Numbered from the stretch's first letter, positions 9,956-22,157 are shown. The stretch is 64,000 nt of DNA from Tanypteryx hageni (GCA_028673005.1 CM054113.1:175133956-175197955), one strand, 5' to 3'. Made by a program: numbers and translations. Notes: generated by a model from the letters alone, not told the origin.

Positions 9956-12420
9956 TATATCATTATATATAGACGTTCCTTACAGAGGAGAACGATATAA
10001 CATACTAGTAGAAGGTGCTTGCATACTGCAAGCATTTCATCTCACCTTGAAAAAACATTAATTTTTCAGACAGATATTTCATCATTACAAATATTCTATT
10101 AATTCTAAAGATTTCACCTCCGCAGCGATTTTCGTTTTTCCCACATGTAAAAATAATAGTTTAAAACAATCCCAAAATGTTGCAATTTTAAATATTTTAC
10201 ACTTTCTCCATTATGGGGTACTAATGCTACACATTTGAGCCAAATTTTAAAGTTGTAGCACTTCTAGCTCGTCCCGTAGTACCTAAAAAAATATTAAACT
10301 TTAATGTTCAAATGGGGTTAAAACAACCCCAAAAATTCACAATTTTAAAATTTTCGATTTTTATAGTTGGTTATGAGAAAATTTCTATAATATTGCAAAA
10401 TGTCAACTTCCTAAGCTTATTAGATTGGTCTACACACTGGATTGCGTTTTCCCATGCTAACTTATGGGAGATATTCCGGGGTCTCTGGAGTCGAACCCAA
10501 GACACTGTAAGCAAAAGTGACAATAATTCCTAATAGATATTGTGGCCATATAGCAGCACTGAAAATTTCATCTTTCTAGCTTACTGGCAAGTGCCCATAA
10601 TTAATTTACAAAAATGGCGCAATGCTTTTCTTATCGGAAAACACGCAACTTTCGGAATTTCTGGAGTCGAACTCATGTCACTTAGGTAAGAAGTCTCATT
10701 TTATCTGAAGGTTTCTCATCATATCTACAAAAACTAAAACTTTTAGCTCTCTAGCTCTTGTAGTTTGGGCTGGACATTAGTATCCTCCTATATGTTATAT
10801 ATATGTATATCTATCTATATATATCCTCCTCTGTAAGAGTCGTCGATATATGATAGGATATATATAGGAGGATGCTAATGTCCAGCCCAAACTACAAGAG
10901 CAAGAGAGCTGAAAGTTTCAGTTTTTATAGATATAATAAAGAAATCTACAGATAAAATAAGATTTTTTTACCTAAGTGACATGGGTTCGACTCCAGAAAT
11001 TCCGAAAATTGCGTTTTTTCCCATAAGAAAAGCATTGCTCTATTTTTGTAAATTAATTTCGGGCAGTTGTCCATAAACTAGAAAAATGAAATTTTCAGCG
11101 TTGCTAGATGGCTACAATATCTATTAGGAATTATTGTTACTTTTGCTTACAGTGTCCTGGGATCGACTCCAGATGCCCCGGAAAATCTCTCATAAGTTAG
11201 CATGGGAAAAAGTTATTCCAGTGTGTAGACCAATCTAATAGCTTTAGATCTAAAGAGATTTAAATAACTCCCTCTTAATCGTAACTTTTATGAGCTAAAT
11301 TAACTGCCTGCATCTGATTCTGTTAGCGTTTTCTCAGTTTTGGCGAATTGATTTTTATCGAGGAAGGGAGTGATTTTTAGCTACTTTGTGACAGCGGTGC
11401 GCGAGTAAAGGGCAACAATTCAGGACCTTTACGTGACCAGGCGCATAAAGATAAACAATCAGAGAAAACACGATTCTGAAATAAGATTTGCAGGATTATA
11501 GAATTTTGCTCATAACCAACTATAAAAATTTTTAAATTGTTAATTTTTAGGTGTTGTTTTAACCCCAGTTGCATATTAAAGTTTAATAATTTTTATCTTG
11601 GAAGCTATAAGTAGTAGATTGAGTGTTTTCAAATATTTTGTAGAAAATTATACATAGAAAAAAAGGAAATTTTGAAAAAGTTCAAAAATTTGATTGCTAA
11701 AAATTCGCAACCGTTTAAACATATTTATGTATTACCAAATGTGCTACGAAGCTGAAATTTTTTTACTGGTAGACCAAAACTAACTAGAAAAAACGAAAAT
11801 CTTGAAAAAGTTCAACAATGCGTTCGCTAAAAATTCGCAATTGTTTAGACAAATTTTAAAGGTTTATATGTATTTCCGAATGTGCTACGGAGCTGAAATA
11901 TTTTAAAAAATTGGAATTTGTAAAAAAACGAAATATGGGTTATGGAAATTATGATATTTTAATTGGTTTGACTGTTAAATATTCTTAAAATGTTTATAAA
12001 TAGATAAATTGATATACTAAGGGGGAAGCTAGGAAGCTGAAATTTTAAAGTTAGGTAGAGCTCTGTGCATTTAATAAAGAAACATTTCAAAATCTCCAAA
12101 AAAGTGCTATTACGCCCGTTAAAAATTTTTTAAATCTAAACATTTAAAAAAACGTTATTTCACTTTTAGATGTGCTACAACTTCAAAATTTGACAAAAAT
12201 GTGTGGAATTAGTACCTTACATTGGATAAAGTATAATTTCTTAAAATTGCAAATTTAAGGCATTGTTTTAATCAAATATTGTACCATAAGGAAAGATCGA
12301 AATTTGGTGCAGAGGTGAAATCTTTTGAATTAAAGAAATACTTTCAATAACGTTATATCTCTCTGAAAAATTAACGTTTATCTGGGTGAGATGAAATGCT
12401 TGCAGAATGCAAGCACCGAC
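9956..12420. mobile_element. Large foldback (inverted-repeat) element
   Basis: A left arm (about 10013-10792) and a right arm (about 10862-12413) are reverse complements over hundreds of bases. Anchor pairs are 10747-10792 with 10862-10908, 10430-10560 with 11100-11240, and 10290-10390 with 11490-11590. The outer ends are palindromes TGCTTGCA-tac-TGCAAGCA (10016-10034) and TGCTTGCA-gaa-TGCAAGCA (12397-12415). The right arm holds extra sequence (about 11240-11480 and 11600-12250). A TTACAGAGGAG motif occurs at the left edge (9980) and, inverted, in the central loop (10825-10840). No protein is encoded. Confidence 0.8.
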
Positions 12421-12424
12421 CACT

Positions 12425-12434
12425 TGTGTGTGTG

Positions 12435-12492
<58 letters not shown>
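12425..12492. repeat. (TG)n(TA)n microsatellite
   Basis: A short TG run followed by about 28 TA units, directly outside the right end of the foldback element. Confidence 0.95.
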
Positions 12493-12495
<3 letters not shown>

Positions 12496-13439
12496 GGTAT
12501 ATAGGTATATTTATTTATTCATTTGTATTTACATTATTATCCTGCGGGAAATCAATGGCGTTTGGCAGGGGGCTTCATTGCAGCATACATAAACTCTAGT
12601 TAAAATTTAATAATAAATTTTTAAGATACGCTAACTCTACTTAGAAAATCGTTCACATGCGTGAGTGATCCCTATAAAAAAAACGGAAAGAATCTTTGGT
12701 GCATGTAGCTTTCATTATCGCGCGGACAGCTCATTAGCAATGCCTCACCCGTCCTTAACAATGATTCCTACGTGATCAGAAACACGCCCACTATAATGAC
12801 CCCTCCGCGCTGCATTCGAGCCGGGAATTACACTATGACGTATAATTCGCAAGAAAGGCGACAATTATTTTAATAAGGAACCTTCGGCCGCTCTTTATTG
12901 GCTATGTCTCGGACAAGATAAAAAACGGTGAAGTGCCGCGGGGAATCTTGGCGGATGTTTTTACTCGGAGTTTCTTCGAAGTCGTCTTCGATAATTTTCG
13001 TAATAATGCTGGCCAATGGCGCTCGGGTGATTCGCAGCCCTTTTACTGTCTTAAATTCCCCAGTAAATGACGAAAGAGAGGCTGTTTTTTATGCGGGAGG
13101 TAAGGAAATTACCTGCACGTGCCTACAACTCCGCGTTAATTGCGACCGCTTATTAACCCGCGTGAGCAATCATAAAGTTTCAGCGGTGTCCACTTGCCCG
13201 TCCGGTTCGGGTAGGCGTCCTCGCTTAAGATACGAGGATTTTACTATAGTTTGTCTACTTTACCGCGCTCCACCGATCACTTAACGACATTTTAAGGTCT
13301 TCGTTAATTCATTATTCTCGACATCTGCGCGAGATATTTATAATGAATAACATCACCGGACAAGTCCTTTAAGCGTCGTTGGATTATTTTTAAAGGTCAA
13401 AGATTACACAGAATGGTACTAAATATTTATATAAACTGT
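12493..13439. other. No gene recognised; GC-richer patch
   Basis: The 12690-13290 segment is richer in CpG than its surroundings and holds a 118-codon open frame (12928-13284). It has no recognisable domain, signal peptide or splice context. It could be regulatory or an unrecognised exon. Confidence 0.35.
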
Positions 13440-13960
13440 GTCTACCCTCAGGTAGGTTTTAGGCACATCAAACCTAATCCGTGCTATCCAAAGCCTTTCT
13501 CTTCAATTTCTCTTACCCATTCCCTTCTTTTAATGCATCTAATATACATTTCCTCTTCCTTCCTCTTTGCCTATTTCCTAACATTCATCCTTCTGTAACC
13601 TCTTTTAATAGACCGTTTTCTTTCCAATTTTGACCCGCCCATTTCTTCTGTTCACCCATTATTATTCTAATTAAGATCCTCTCCTCCCCTACTATCTTCA
13701 AAACCTCCTCATTCGTCTTCCTCTCGGTCCAACTAATTTTCTCTAGTCTACGTACACTGACATCACAAATGCCTCTAATCTGCTCATATCTTCATTTCTC
13801 ATTGTTCACGCCTCACACCCATATAATGCATATTTTGTTTTTCACAAATCTATTTTTAATATCTTTATTCAGACTGCCTGTCAACAACTCTCGTTGTCTT
13901 GTAAATGCCTCCTTGGCTATTCCTACCCTTGTCCTAATATTTTAGCACTTCTTTCAAAAT
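13440..13960 (-). pseudogene. LINE reverse transcriptase C-terminal fragment
   Basis: Read on the minus strand, the segment encodes a typical LINE C-terminus in broken frames. It contains IRTRVGIAKEAF..RELLTGSL around 13870-13930, a diverged wing motif, then SWTERKTNEEVLKIVGEER around 13660-13740. It is truncated at both ends and carries stops. It is a different copy, and probably a different subfamily, from the LINE at 2.7-5.2 kb. Confidence 0.75.
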
Positions 13961-14360
13961 AGCTGAAAAATTCCACCTGATAATAAAGAAAAATTTTCAT
14001 TTAAGAATATAGCGGGAGATGACTCGTAATATTGTGTATGTAGTTATACAATATTCATTTTAGCTACGAAAATTATCCATATGCAATCGTATAAATTTGT
14101 TGTTCTTGTTCATGGCAGTATTATTCAGATATGAGATTTCAAGCAGAAAGATGGGAAAGAGTCATACGAGAATAATGGAATGATAGAATGATTGAGGAGT
14201 TATAGTGCAGCTGTGTTCAACTCCCTTTTGAATCGACCATATATGTGTGGCGATTTGACGCTCTTCATAACTTATATTTTTACTTTCTCATATAAATATA
14301 GAGAAAAAATATTATGAACGTGAAAAACTTCGAATAAGAGATTTTTTGAATATGTATGAA
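13961..14360. other. No feature recognised
   Basis: AT-rich, noncoding by inspection; nothing beyond short open frames. Confidence 0.5.
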
Positions 14361-14720
14361 CTAGTGTATTGCCCGTAATATGACGGGTGTACAATAATAT
14401 TCCCACCCTCTCTATCGCCGTCCATCTTTCCCTCCGTCTCCCTCCCTTCCTCTCTCTTTCCTTCCCTCTCTCTCCCTCCCTCTCTCTCCCTCTCTCTCCC
14501 TCCCTCCCTCTCTCTGCCTCTCTTTTGTCTCACCTCCCCCTCTCTCATTCCCTCCTGTCCCAATCCATGGCTCTCCCTTTTATCTCTTTCCTCCCATCCT
14601 TTTCTAATTCTATACGTCTCTTACTCTCTATGTACCTTCCATTCTATATCCCTTCTTTGCTATCTCCCTCCCCACATCCCTTTCTCTCTTACTCTACATC
14701 TATAAAGTCGTTGAGATAAG
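14361..14720 (-). mobile_element. Helitron-like 3' end with pyrimidine tract
   Basis: On the minus strand the sequence ends with a hairpin CCCGT/ACGGG (14372-14387), seven bases, CTAG (14361-14364) and then T. Upstream on that strand lies a 300-bp GA-rich tract, seen as CT on the plus strand. The same tract, including CCTGTCCCAATCCAT, recurs at 19.6-19.8 kb next to a similar end, so the two are copies of one family. Confidence 0.6.
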
Positions 14721-15299
14721 CAAAAGAATCCAAACTAAATCCCAGTCCCATTAGAATTACGTAATTTTGCGAAAAATGCTACGATAATTTAAGGCAACTA
14801 GAGAGCCTGTCACGATTCGCTGTCACATTAAGTTAATTTTGATTTAAAAAAATAATTAATTTGATGAGACACATTTATTTGACAAAAGATGTAAACTTCT
14901 TTCTTCGTAAATAGAACAGAAGATTCTATTTATTATTAACCTGCATTAGAATTAAAGATATGTATAATTTAATTTTTATTTAATTTAATATTTTAATTTT
15001 CCAAGTGATGTAAAAAATAAAAATAACTGACCTTGCTATGTTCTTTTAAACTTCTTTCTTCGTAAATATTACAGAACAAACAGACTCAACCAGGCTCAAC
15101 ATAAAGAAATAAATCAACATAAATGTAAACAAACAAAATGACGTAATATCTTCAAGGGGCTCTATTTTAATCTTATACTGTTTAAAATGTTTTCCGCTTG
15201 GCTTAAAGAAATGAATTTAATAAAATTTTATAAACGATGCTACAATAACGAATAAAATAGTTTTTTAATTCAAAGGGGAAAGGTTCACTTATTCTTCAA
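14721..15299. other. No feature recognised
   Basis: AT-rich sequence without domain-bearing open frames. 'AACTTCTTTCTTCGTAAATA' occurs twice, at about 14890 and 15049, suggesting a small tandem duplication. Confidence 0.4.
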
Positions 15300-15890
15300 A
15301 AATGTTCGAAATTTCTCGATGATGCCTGTGTGTATGTGAAAATTTTTTTGTGGGTGCTCTAACTAAAAAACTTTTAATCAGGTCAATACGAAATTTTATA
15401 TTTAACATTTTTATGAAAGTCAGTAGAACTGATTAGTTTTTGGTAAAAATCGTTCAACCGGAAGTGGGTGTTAACTTTTATCCGTTATTTTGAAATATTT
15501 GCTTTAATATTTGATAAATGTATTGAAATAAAAGTTGTAGGAAGTTTAATTTTCTACAATCCATGTTTGAAATATTTTTCCAGATAATGCATTGCTTAAG
15601 AGATATCTTATATTTTTAATTGCCACCGCCACGCCACCTACCGACGACTATTGCTAACAATTGACGCTTAGTTACGTCTTACTAACGCTCATTTTTCTTA
15701 TCTTAATTGCTGGAACGTTGTGGCTATATCCAATATCAGAAGGCTATGGTTTGAGTTTATTTCTGTTCTTTTTAAAGCCTAAAATTTTCTAGCAGTTTTT
15801 TAAAATATTTATTATTATGTAACCTATTTGGAGTTTTTAGAAATAATACAGATATGGAGAAAGTCTTGTGGTGGCCACATCAGATTTTTT
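15300..15890 (+). repeat. Interspersed repeat R1, copy A
   Basis: One of four copies in this window (others at 24.1, 41.5 and 43.7 kb). Shared blocks are GTGGGTGCTCTAACT, TTAATCAGGTCAA, GAAAGTCAGTAGAACTGATT, the 'ACCTACCGACGACTATTG' type block, and GGCTATGGTTTGAGTTTATT. The end is ATGGAGAAAGT followed by a hairpin GTGG..CCAC and CAGATTTTTT. The 5' part is missing relative to copy D. Noncoding. Confidence 0.85.
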
Positions 15891-16734
15891 ATATCTGAAT
15901 CGGATAAGAAGTTTCATCAGCTACCGGATTGTATATACATACGCATGGCGTTACTGTGAAGGATAGTTGACGTCATCAGTTCATGAGTCTGATAAAGTAG
16001 CGGGAGAAGGAATTTGGATTACATCGTAAAAACAATAACTTATCAACCATTTCGAAACGCAGTTCTTTATTCCTACTCATTAAACTATGAAGACAGTAGT
16101 CTTAAAATGGGAATCTAATCAAAGCGGCTAAATATATAAGGGTTATAAAATGGTTTCTAAAATGAAGACGAGAGTTAGGTGGAAATGGTTGGTGTAAGGG
16201 AGTCACAAAAAAGGCACGAAATATAGTTGAAAATTTGAAAGGTTCGAAATGGTTTGAAGTAAATGAAGGGAAGGAAAAAGTTTCAATTGGTAAACCATGT
16301 GCTTGCTGATAGGTAGGAAACTCAATATTGTTACATCTACATTTTCTTTCTTTACAGCCTCGCTTTATGATGAATGTTATCATATGGCATGCAGCCATCT
16401 CTATCTCTCACTCTTTGCGCGGTTTTGCTTTACACGGTTTCGGTTTAACATGTTTTAGAATGTGTTAAATTCCAAATTATGATCGGTATGAAAACTCATT
16501 CAACTGTCACTCCATCTTTCCATTTCAGTCTGAGATATGTTGCTGTCAAAATGATTTTCTTAAAAATATGCTCCACTTACATTCAAAATCACTCACACAT
16601 ACACACACAAATTGTCTAATTTGTGTAAATTATATTTTCTAAACTAAATTGCAATTTCAGTTAAAATATCTTAAATTTAATTATCTAATAGAGAAATCCA
16701 AATTGATGCACTGTTGAAGAAATATTTTCAATGA
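15891..16734. other. No gene recognised
   Basis: Holds a 98-codon minus-strand open frame (16102-16398) with no recognisable domain. Otherwise featureless AT-rich sequence. Confidence 0.4.
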
Positions 16735-17055
16735 GGCAGAGGAGTGAAAGAGGGAGGGAGAGAGGTAGAGGAAGAGAGGTAGAGGGAAGCAGAAAGGGAG
16801 GGACAAAGAGACAAACAGACAGACAAACGACTTTAATTGGGCGATGTAGTCCCTTATTACATTGAAAATAAGAGGAAGGGAGAGAAATTTTGCATTAAAA
16901 GTAGTTGTAAAATACGATTAACTCATTAAGTATTACTAACTTTTAATTAAATTTTATTTCACCAAAAATTTTGTCTTTTTATTTAAAACCGAACAAAAAA
17001 TTGATAAATACATTAAATTTGATTTCCCGTCTTTTTTGACGAGCATTCACGCTAG
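16735..17055 (+). mobile_element. Helitron-like 3' end preceded by GA tract
   Basis: A GA-rich stretch (16735-16800) is followed by AT-rich sequence. A hairpin CGTC/GACG (17028-17041) sits eight bases before CTAG (17052-17055). The layout matches the end at 9147-9176, but the hairpin is weaker and the base after CTAG is A, so this copy is more decayed or imperfectly inserted. Confidence 0.45.
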
Positions 17056-18285
17056 AAATATAACAAAAGTTTCAGCAAACTAAAACGCTATAACACAAGA
17101 TATGAAATCGAAACCATGTAAATTTATTCGTAATAATTAAATCTGCTTACTGGTAGAGTGTATCAGTGAATGTTTTATGTTGTCCCCTGCCGTGCGCTTT
17201 TTGGCGCCATGCATGTTAATCATGTGAATGTAAATTCGCGTTTTATGCTGAATCATTTTATTTTCTCCGTACGTATATTTATTGCGGATTGATAAAAATG
17301 CGTTATACGTTGGGCTTTACAGAACATTTCTCTTAGAAATTCATCGCTTTTGAAGGTTCTTGGAGATTTTTTGTGGCACTATGAGCATAAAGAATAATTC
17401 CCGTATGTGACACTTTTTCTTAATTCCCTCGAGTTCGCTGCACACTTAAAAATAGTATGCGCTCTTAACGTGGGAAGCGTCGGAAGTCCTGCTCCTCTTT
17501 TATCCTTAAGGGATTGGTCGACCAAAAGGGGGTATAGGTTGAGTTCCGATCCCGAGCCGTGTCAATGTTTTTGCGTTTCAACGGATTGAGGTGTGTGTGT
17601 GTGTGGTACAGGGGAGGGGTCAAAATGAGAGAGGGAGGGTAGAGTTCTCACTCAAAGGGTTTGGTGTGGTCTCAAGTCTCAAAGCCCGCGATGAATAGTG
17701 TTTGGTTTAAGGCGTGGTCGCCTTTTCGGCTTATAACTGTTCGGCTCCGTGCGTTAAGGAATATGGTATGAAATGGCAGATGTTGTGCACGGGAGGCAGA
17801 TGTGGCCCATTCGTGTAAAAGTCCTTTTTCCAAAAGAAAAATAACGAAGGCGTCTCATCATTTTCGACTCGATACCTTAGCGTTAAACTGGGAAAAAGAG
17901 CCGTTCTTTTATTTTTTCGGAGGTTTTGTCGAGGAAACAAGGGTTAAAAAATAAAAAAAACACCGTGGAGTCGGCAGCGTCCCGTTCTGCGTCGGATGCA
18001 TTCGGCGTGGTTCGTTGGTACGTTTCTTGGTGATTGGCGAGTGGAGACCTAGTTTTTTTCGTCTCCGAAAGTTCTGGCAGAGACAATGGCGTTAAATTCC
18101 TAACGGCGTTTGGATCCAATCTAGTCCAATGTTCGAATGCGATAGACACGGTTCTCGTTCTATGCCCGGTGTATGTTTCCTACGGCAACGCATCAGACAA
18201 TGTGAGTGTTAGGTCTCATGTAGGTACATACCAGAAGAATCACCGCTGAACTTAATTTGTTGAAATTTAGCTGTGGGGAGGTATA
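17056..18285. other. No gene recognised; moderately GC-rich
   Basis: The 17400-18250 part has higher CpG content and several short open frames on both strands, none with a recognisable domain. It could hold noncoding or regulatory sequence. Confidence 0.35.
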
Positions 18286-18293
18286 CTATAATG

Positions 18294-18617
18294 CAGGGGT
18301 TTTTAAACCTTCTCTTGATGACGTACTTCTTGGAGCATTTTCTTAACGGTCGCGTACCTCCAAGTACATTTGAACGTGATATTGAAATGGATAACTCTTG
18401 TATTAAGATAGATAACCCATGTTTATAACGTTAAAATTCACAGTATCGGCGTTTTTATGGTTTATAACGTAATTATTAGCCTTAACATTGCATGCATGCA
18501 TGGAAGACAAAGTAAGCCGAAAGATTATACGTAACCTTAAACACTTTCGCATACCTCTTCAAAACTCATGACCTACCTCTATGGGTAGATACGTGTATCC
18601 CCGGTTGAAAGATCCTG
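18294..18617. mobile_element. hAT MITE with perfect 8-bp target duplication
   Basis: The element begins CAGGGGTTTTTAAACC and ends GGTTGAAAGATCCTG, imperfect hAT-type inverted ends. It is flanked by identical 8-bp duplications CTATAATG at 18286-18293 and 18618-18625. It is 324 bp long with no coding capacity. Intact flanks indicate a fairly recent insertion. Confidence 0.85.
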
Positions 18618-18625
18618 CTATAATG

Positions 18626-19298
18626 CAAGACCGAGATGATACATTTTGATCACATTTACTCAATGTTAAAATAAAGAGTGTAACTTATGACTTTAGTAGT
18701 TTCGTAAGAGAATAGGTAACCCAGTCGTGAAATCTCCAAGAAAAATCTTATTAATATTATGACGTAGATTTTTATTTTTCCAAATTGTTGTTCTTGAAAG
18801 TTTCCTCTAGCTGTAAGTTATTAGCATTTCGGATGGATAATCAACGAAATAATAAACACTAATTCTACTTATGAAATTCTCGATTCATCTGTTTTTTTTT
18901 TTGTCTTCCTTTACGGGAAAAGAATCACATATCAAAGTCTAACTAAGTCAGTTTTGAATGCTTATGCAATGCACCATAACCCTGACGTCAACCGCGACCC
19001 ATTGTTATCAACGCTTTTTCCTAAATCGAGGACTTTAAGCTGTACGTGTATTAAAAAAAGAACTTATGCAGATCGAATGAGACCCCGGATTGATTGCGAT
19101 ACATTTATTACTTATAATTATCAATGCATTATTACGTCATGTCCCTTGTTTGCATTTGAAATCTTCGTTGAAAATAAAAATGTAGTTCGCATTCTCTAAA
19201 AATTTCGGCCTCTTTCAAATGAAATTATAATTTTATAATAATAATATAATGTAATCAAATTTTAAATGGAACATCTTTATTCCACATTTATATATTCA
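18626..19298. other. No feature recognised
   Basis: AT-rich; an 81-codon open frame at 18954-19199 has no recognisable domain. Confidence 0.4.
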
Positions 19299-19785
19299 CT
19301 AGTGTATTTCCAATCATATGAAGGGTGTCAGTTACTATATGGTTGAAAAACCCGTCGTAATACTGGTAATTCTACTGAAAACATACATCTTAAGTCATCG
19401 TAACTCATTATTATGGATAATCACAAAATTAGGTTATTTTTCTAGTGTAAATGCCAATTAAAATTCAACGAGGAACTTAGAAATTAATAATAACAGCTGT
19501 AATTATTGAGTAAGAGCCGGTATAAAATTTGCCAAAACTTAGATTCGGGAGAATTCCTTTCACATTCTTGTTTTCCCCAATAATGAGCCCTTTGTCAAAA
19601 ATGAAGTAGTAGTAACATAAATAAATAATAATATTCCCTTCCTCCCTCTCGCCGTCCCTCTCTTCCTCCCTATGTCTCCCTCCCTTCCTCTCTCTTTCCT
19701 TTCCTCTCTCTCCCTCCCTCTCTCTTCCTCTCTTTCCTCCTACCTACCTCTTATTCCCTCCTGTCCCAATCCATAGCACTTCCTC
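19299..19785 (-). mobile_element. Helitron-like 3' end, decayed copy
   Basis: On the minus strand the terminus reads ..ACACTAG then T (CTAG at 19299-19302), with a degenerate hairpin upstream. The CT tract at 19630-19775 is closely similar to 14403-14570, including the CCTGTCCCAATCCAT block. It is the same family as the 14.4-kb copy, with a more diverged end. Confidence 0.5.
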
Positions 19786-20260
19786 TGTAAATGTAAATTC
19801 ACGAAATATTTCTCATTTTCCATACAATCCATTGCAATGTGCGTAATTTTCATAAATCAGCAACATTGGGGTTTCTCCTAACGATGAATGATTTTCTCCC
19901 AAAAAAACGTCAAGTTTTCGTGTTGAAATTAAATCCATGCATCAAATCAACGCGTAGATATTAAAAAATCGGTGCCAAAAAAATGAATTTTCATTCCTTT
20001 AGGCGTTCTTTGATTTAAATTTTAAGTTTCTACGACTATTTTCAGTAATTTTAAACTACAAATCAAAAATATGCTGCACCAATTCCCATGTTATTCAAAT
20101 GGGGGAATTAAAATCAAACTCGAGTCATGTTATTACACGGTGATTACCTATAACCATCTTTAGATATTGGTCTATGTAAAACTGAAAGAATGGTTAAAAT
20201 GGATTCAGCTCTTTTCGAGTTATTCGAAATTCTTTGTGATTTGAATACAAGAGCACAAAT
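19785..20260 (-). repeat. Interspersed repeat R5, inverted partner of 57.6 kb
   Basis: The reverse complement matches 57640-58085 over about 450 bp with many substitutions. Shared blocks include GTAATCACCGTG, a TTTGNATAACAT segment, TGCAGCATATTTTT, GAATGAAAATTCATTTTTTT and AATATTTCGTGAATTTACA. Noncoding. Confidence 0.75.
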
Positions 20261-20378
20261 ATACAGATTACTAAATAGAAGTGCCTATAAAAATTATTAA
20301 AAATGTGTCTTTTCATATGGTGCCTTCTAAGTCTTAGGAGGTCCTATGTTAGCATTTTATAAATATACGAGTTGTCGG

Positions 20379-20397
20379 TGCTTGTATACTGCAAGCG
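20379..20397. repeat. Solo copy of foldback terminal palindrome
   Basis: TGCTTGTA-tac-TGCAAGCG closely matches the terminal palindromes of the foldback element at 10016 and 12397. It is probably a remnant end of a related element. Confidence 0.5.
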
Positions 20398-20565
20398 TTT
20401 AAAAAAATCACCATACCCAAAGATCTAAACTCGTAAATAAACCAACGTGATCTCCAGGGCAACAGCACTTCAGACACGTGGAGCCTATATGTATTAGACA
20501 ATAAATTCCATGAGTTCTAGCAGAATATTTATAATTTTCCGCGAGATTAAGGCAACTATCCGTAA

Positions 20566-21127
20566 TTTCTATATTCTCTGGCAATCGGCTGGTGCCCAAG
20601 TTTTCGTATTTCAAGTTTCGTGACACAGATCCCCCTGCATGAGCAATAAGAATAATCATCATTAAGACATTACCCTATACACTAATATTATGGGAAAATT
20701 ATAATTTTTGTGCTAAGATTATTGCATCATCATCCGTGCATTTAGCAAATATTTGGATAAAAAATCGCGAAATAGTTATGACGTCATTATATTTAACAAC
20801 TGGAAGGTTAGAATTTCTCAGAAAACTACGAAACACAACATTAAAATACTTTTCATCTTTTACTAAATTTCGTGTGTTTGTAGATATAATGACGCCATCA
20901 AAGAAATTAATGCATCTGTTCGGAATTTCTAAATTCCTTGGCAACCGGCTCGGGTCCAAGTTTTCGAATTTCCGGTTTCATGGCTTTGTTTCAGCAATAA
21001 CTATAAGCATCATTAAGACAAATAGCCTATATGTCACAGTAAAATTTATGTAAAAATTAAGATATTTTGTGTCAGGACTATGGCGACATCATCCTAGGCT
21101 TTTAGTTCGTATCCTGATAAAAAAATT
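20566..21127. repeat. Diverged tandem duplication, about 364-bp period
   Basis: Segments 20566-20763 and 20930-21127 are alignable throughout: TTGGCAANCGGCT, CCAAGTTTTCG, CATCATTAAGACA, ATTTTTGTGNTAAGA and GATAAAAAAAT, in the same order. The unit spacing is about 364 bp. Short open frames in it (85-105 codons) are not conserved between the units. Confidence 0.7.
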
Positions 21128-22085
21128 AATTAAAAATTGTCACGTGATCATAATATCTATTCGTCATTGGCTGAAATCAAATGCATTATAATGAAATATT
21201 AACATTAAATTATTGCTCTGGAAGTATGGAAAATCAATTCCCATTGAAAGGCATTGGAGTCGTTGCTATGGTAGTTAATATTTTTTATTGTTAAAAATCG
21301 GAAAATGTTCATAATTTTATGATTAAAATCACATTTTTAAGCAATTTCAGCATGGATTTGAATTTTGTCTTCAAGGCCAGCGTCGAAAGGTTGAGGACCT
21401 CTGTTTAACGTTATCTGAAATGTATGCGTTGAGAAACTGCTGAGTGACAAAAGTCCTGCTCACTCACTCAAAGTAACCTCCGTCACATTAGTGTAAAGGA
21501 AGATGAGTCGTAGAATAAGTTACACACCATAAGATTCAGAGCACATTATTTATCAGCTTTCTCTTATGCATGCATTACCAAAACCATGACTTTTTCAGGG
21601 AATGCTTTAGATTTTCTTATCTAGTGTCTTCCTTAACGGCCAACTCGGGATGAGGTAAGAGTTTATGCAATGTTTTTCTTTATTAAAAAAAAGATCTTTG
21701 ATACAGCGTTAAAAGAAGTGAATATGCCAAGATATTTTCATATGTTATTCTTTTATTTCTGCCTTTTTATTTGTTTTGCTTCGTCATGGAAAAGTAATAC
21801 GATGTGTAACACGCTTGCGACTTTAGAAGTCAATCTTTGCTCTTGTTTTGATTGTAAAACTGCAATTATCGTATGTTATTTAATGGTGCGGTAAATAATG
21901 TCAAACTACACCAGATGGAATTAAAATAACGCGTAAATAAATTTAATTTGGTCCAGTAGACCAACAGCGAAAGGGAGTTCGGGACACTATGTGTAAAAGC
22001 CGTAGATTCTCCTTTCCACATTGCCGAGATACCATCGAAGCCGATGCGGATATAGATAATGAGAAATTGTTAGATTATTTGTGGT
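21128..22085. other. No gene; one solo hAT-type end
   Basis: AT-rich. The string AAAGGTTGAGGACCTCTG at 21386-21403 is a hAT-type terminus in right-end orientation, with no left partner found nearby. A 74-codon hydrophobic frame at 21670-21894 has no recognisable match. Confidence 0.4.
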
Positions 22086-22157
22086 GGAGACGTAGCTCAG
22101 TGGTAGAGTGTTCGCTTTGTCCGCGAAAGGTCCTGGGTTCGATCCCCAGTTTCTCCA
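22086..22157 (+). tRNA. tRNA-Thr(UGU)-like gene, possibly decayed
   Basis: The sequence folds into a full cloverleaf. It has an acceptor stem with one mismatch and one wobble, TA at positions 8-9, a D stem GCTC/GAGT, and a perfect anticodon stem TTCGC/GCGAA. A 5-nt variable loop and a perfect T stem CTGGG/CCCAG with TTCGATC loop follow. The anticodon is TGT (22118-22120). Box A TAGCTCAGTGG and box B GGTTCGATCCC are intact, and a T6 terminator follows at 22159-22164. Odd points: C at position 37, where a purine is nearly universal, and the C-T mismatch in the acceptor stem. It may be a pseudo-tRNA or SINE source. Confidence 0.65.

Noticed and set aside
12928..13284. 118-codon open frame considered as an exon
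   Set aside because: No domain, no convincing start or splice pair, and composition like its CpG-richer surroundings.
14312..14719. Opposed frames rich in Arg/Glu/Gly and Ser/Leu/Pro
   Set aside because: Compositional frames over the CT tract of a Helitron-like copy.
20566..21127. Two-unit direct repeat considered as a CRISPR-like or gene duplication
   Set aside because: Only two long diverged units, no short repeat/spacer pattern, and open frames are not conserved between units.
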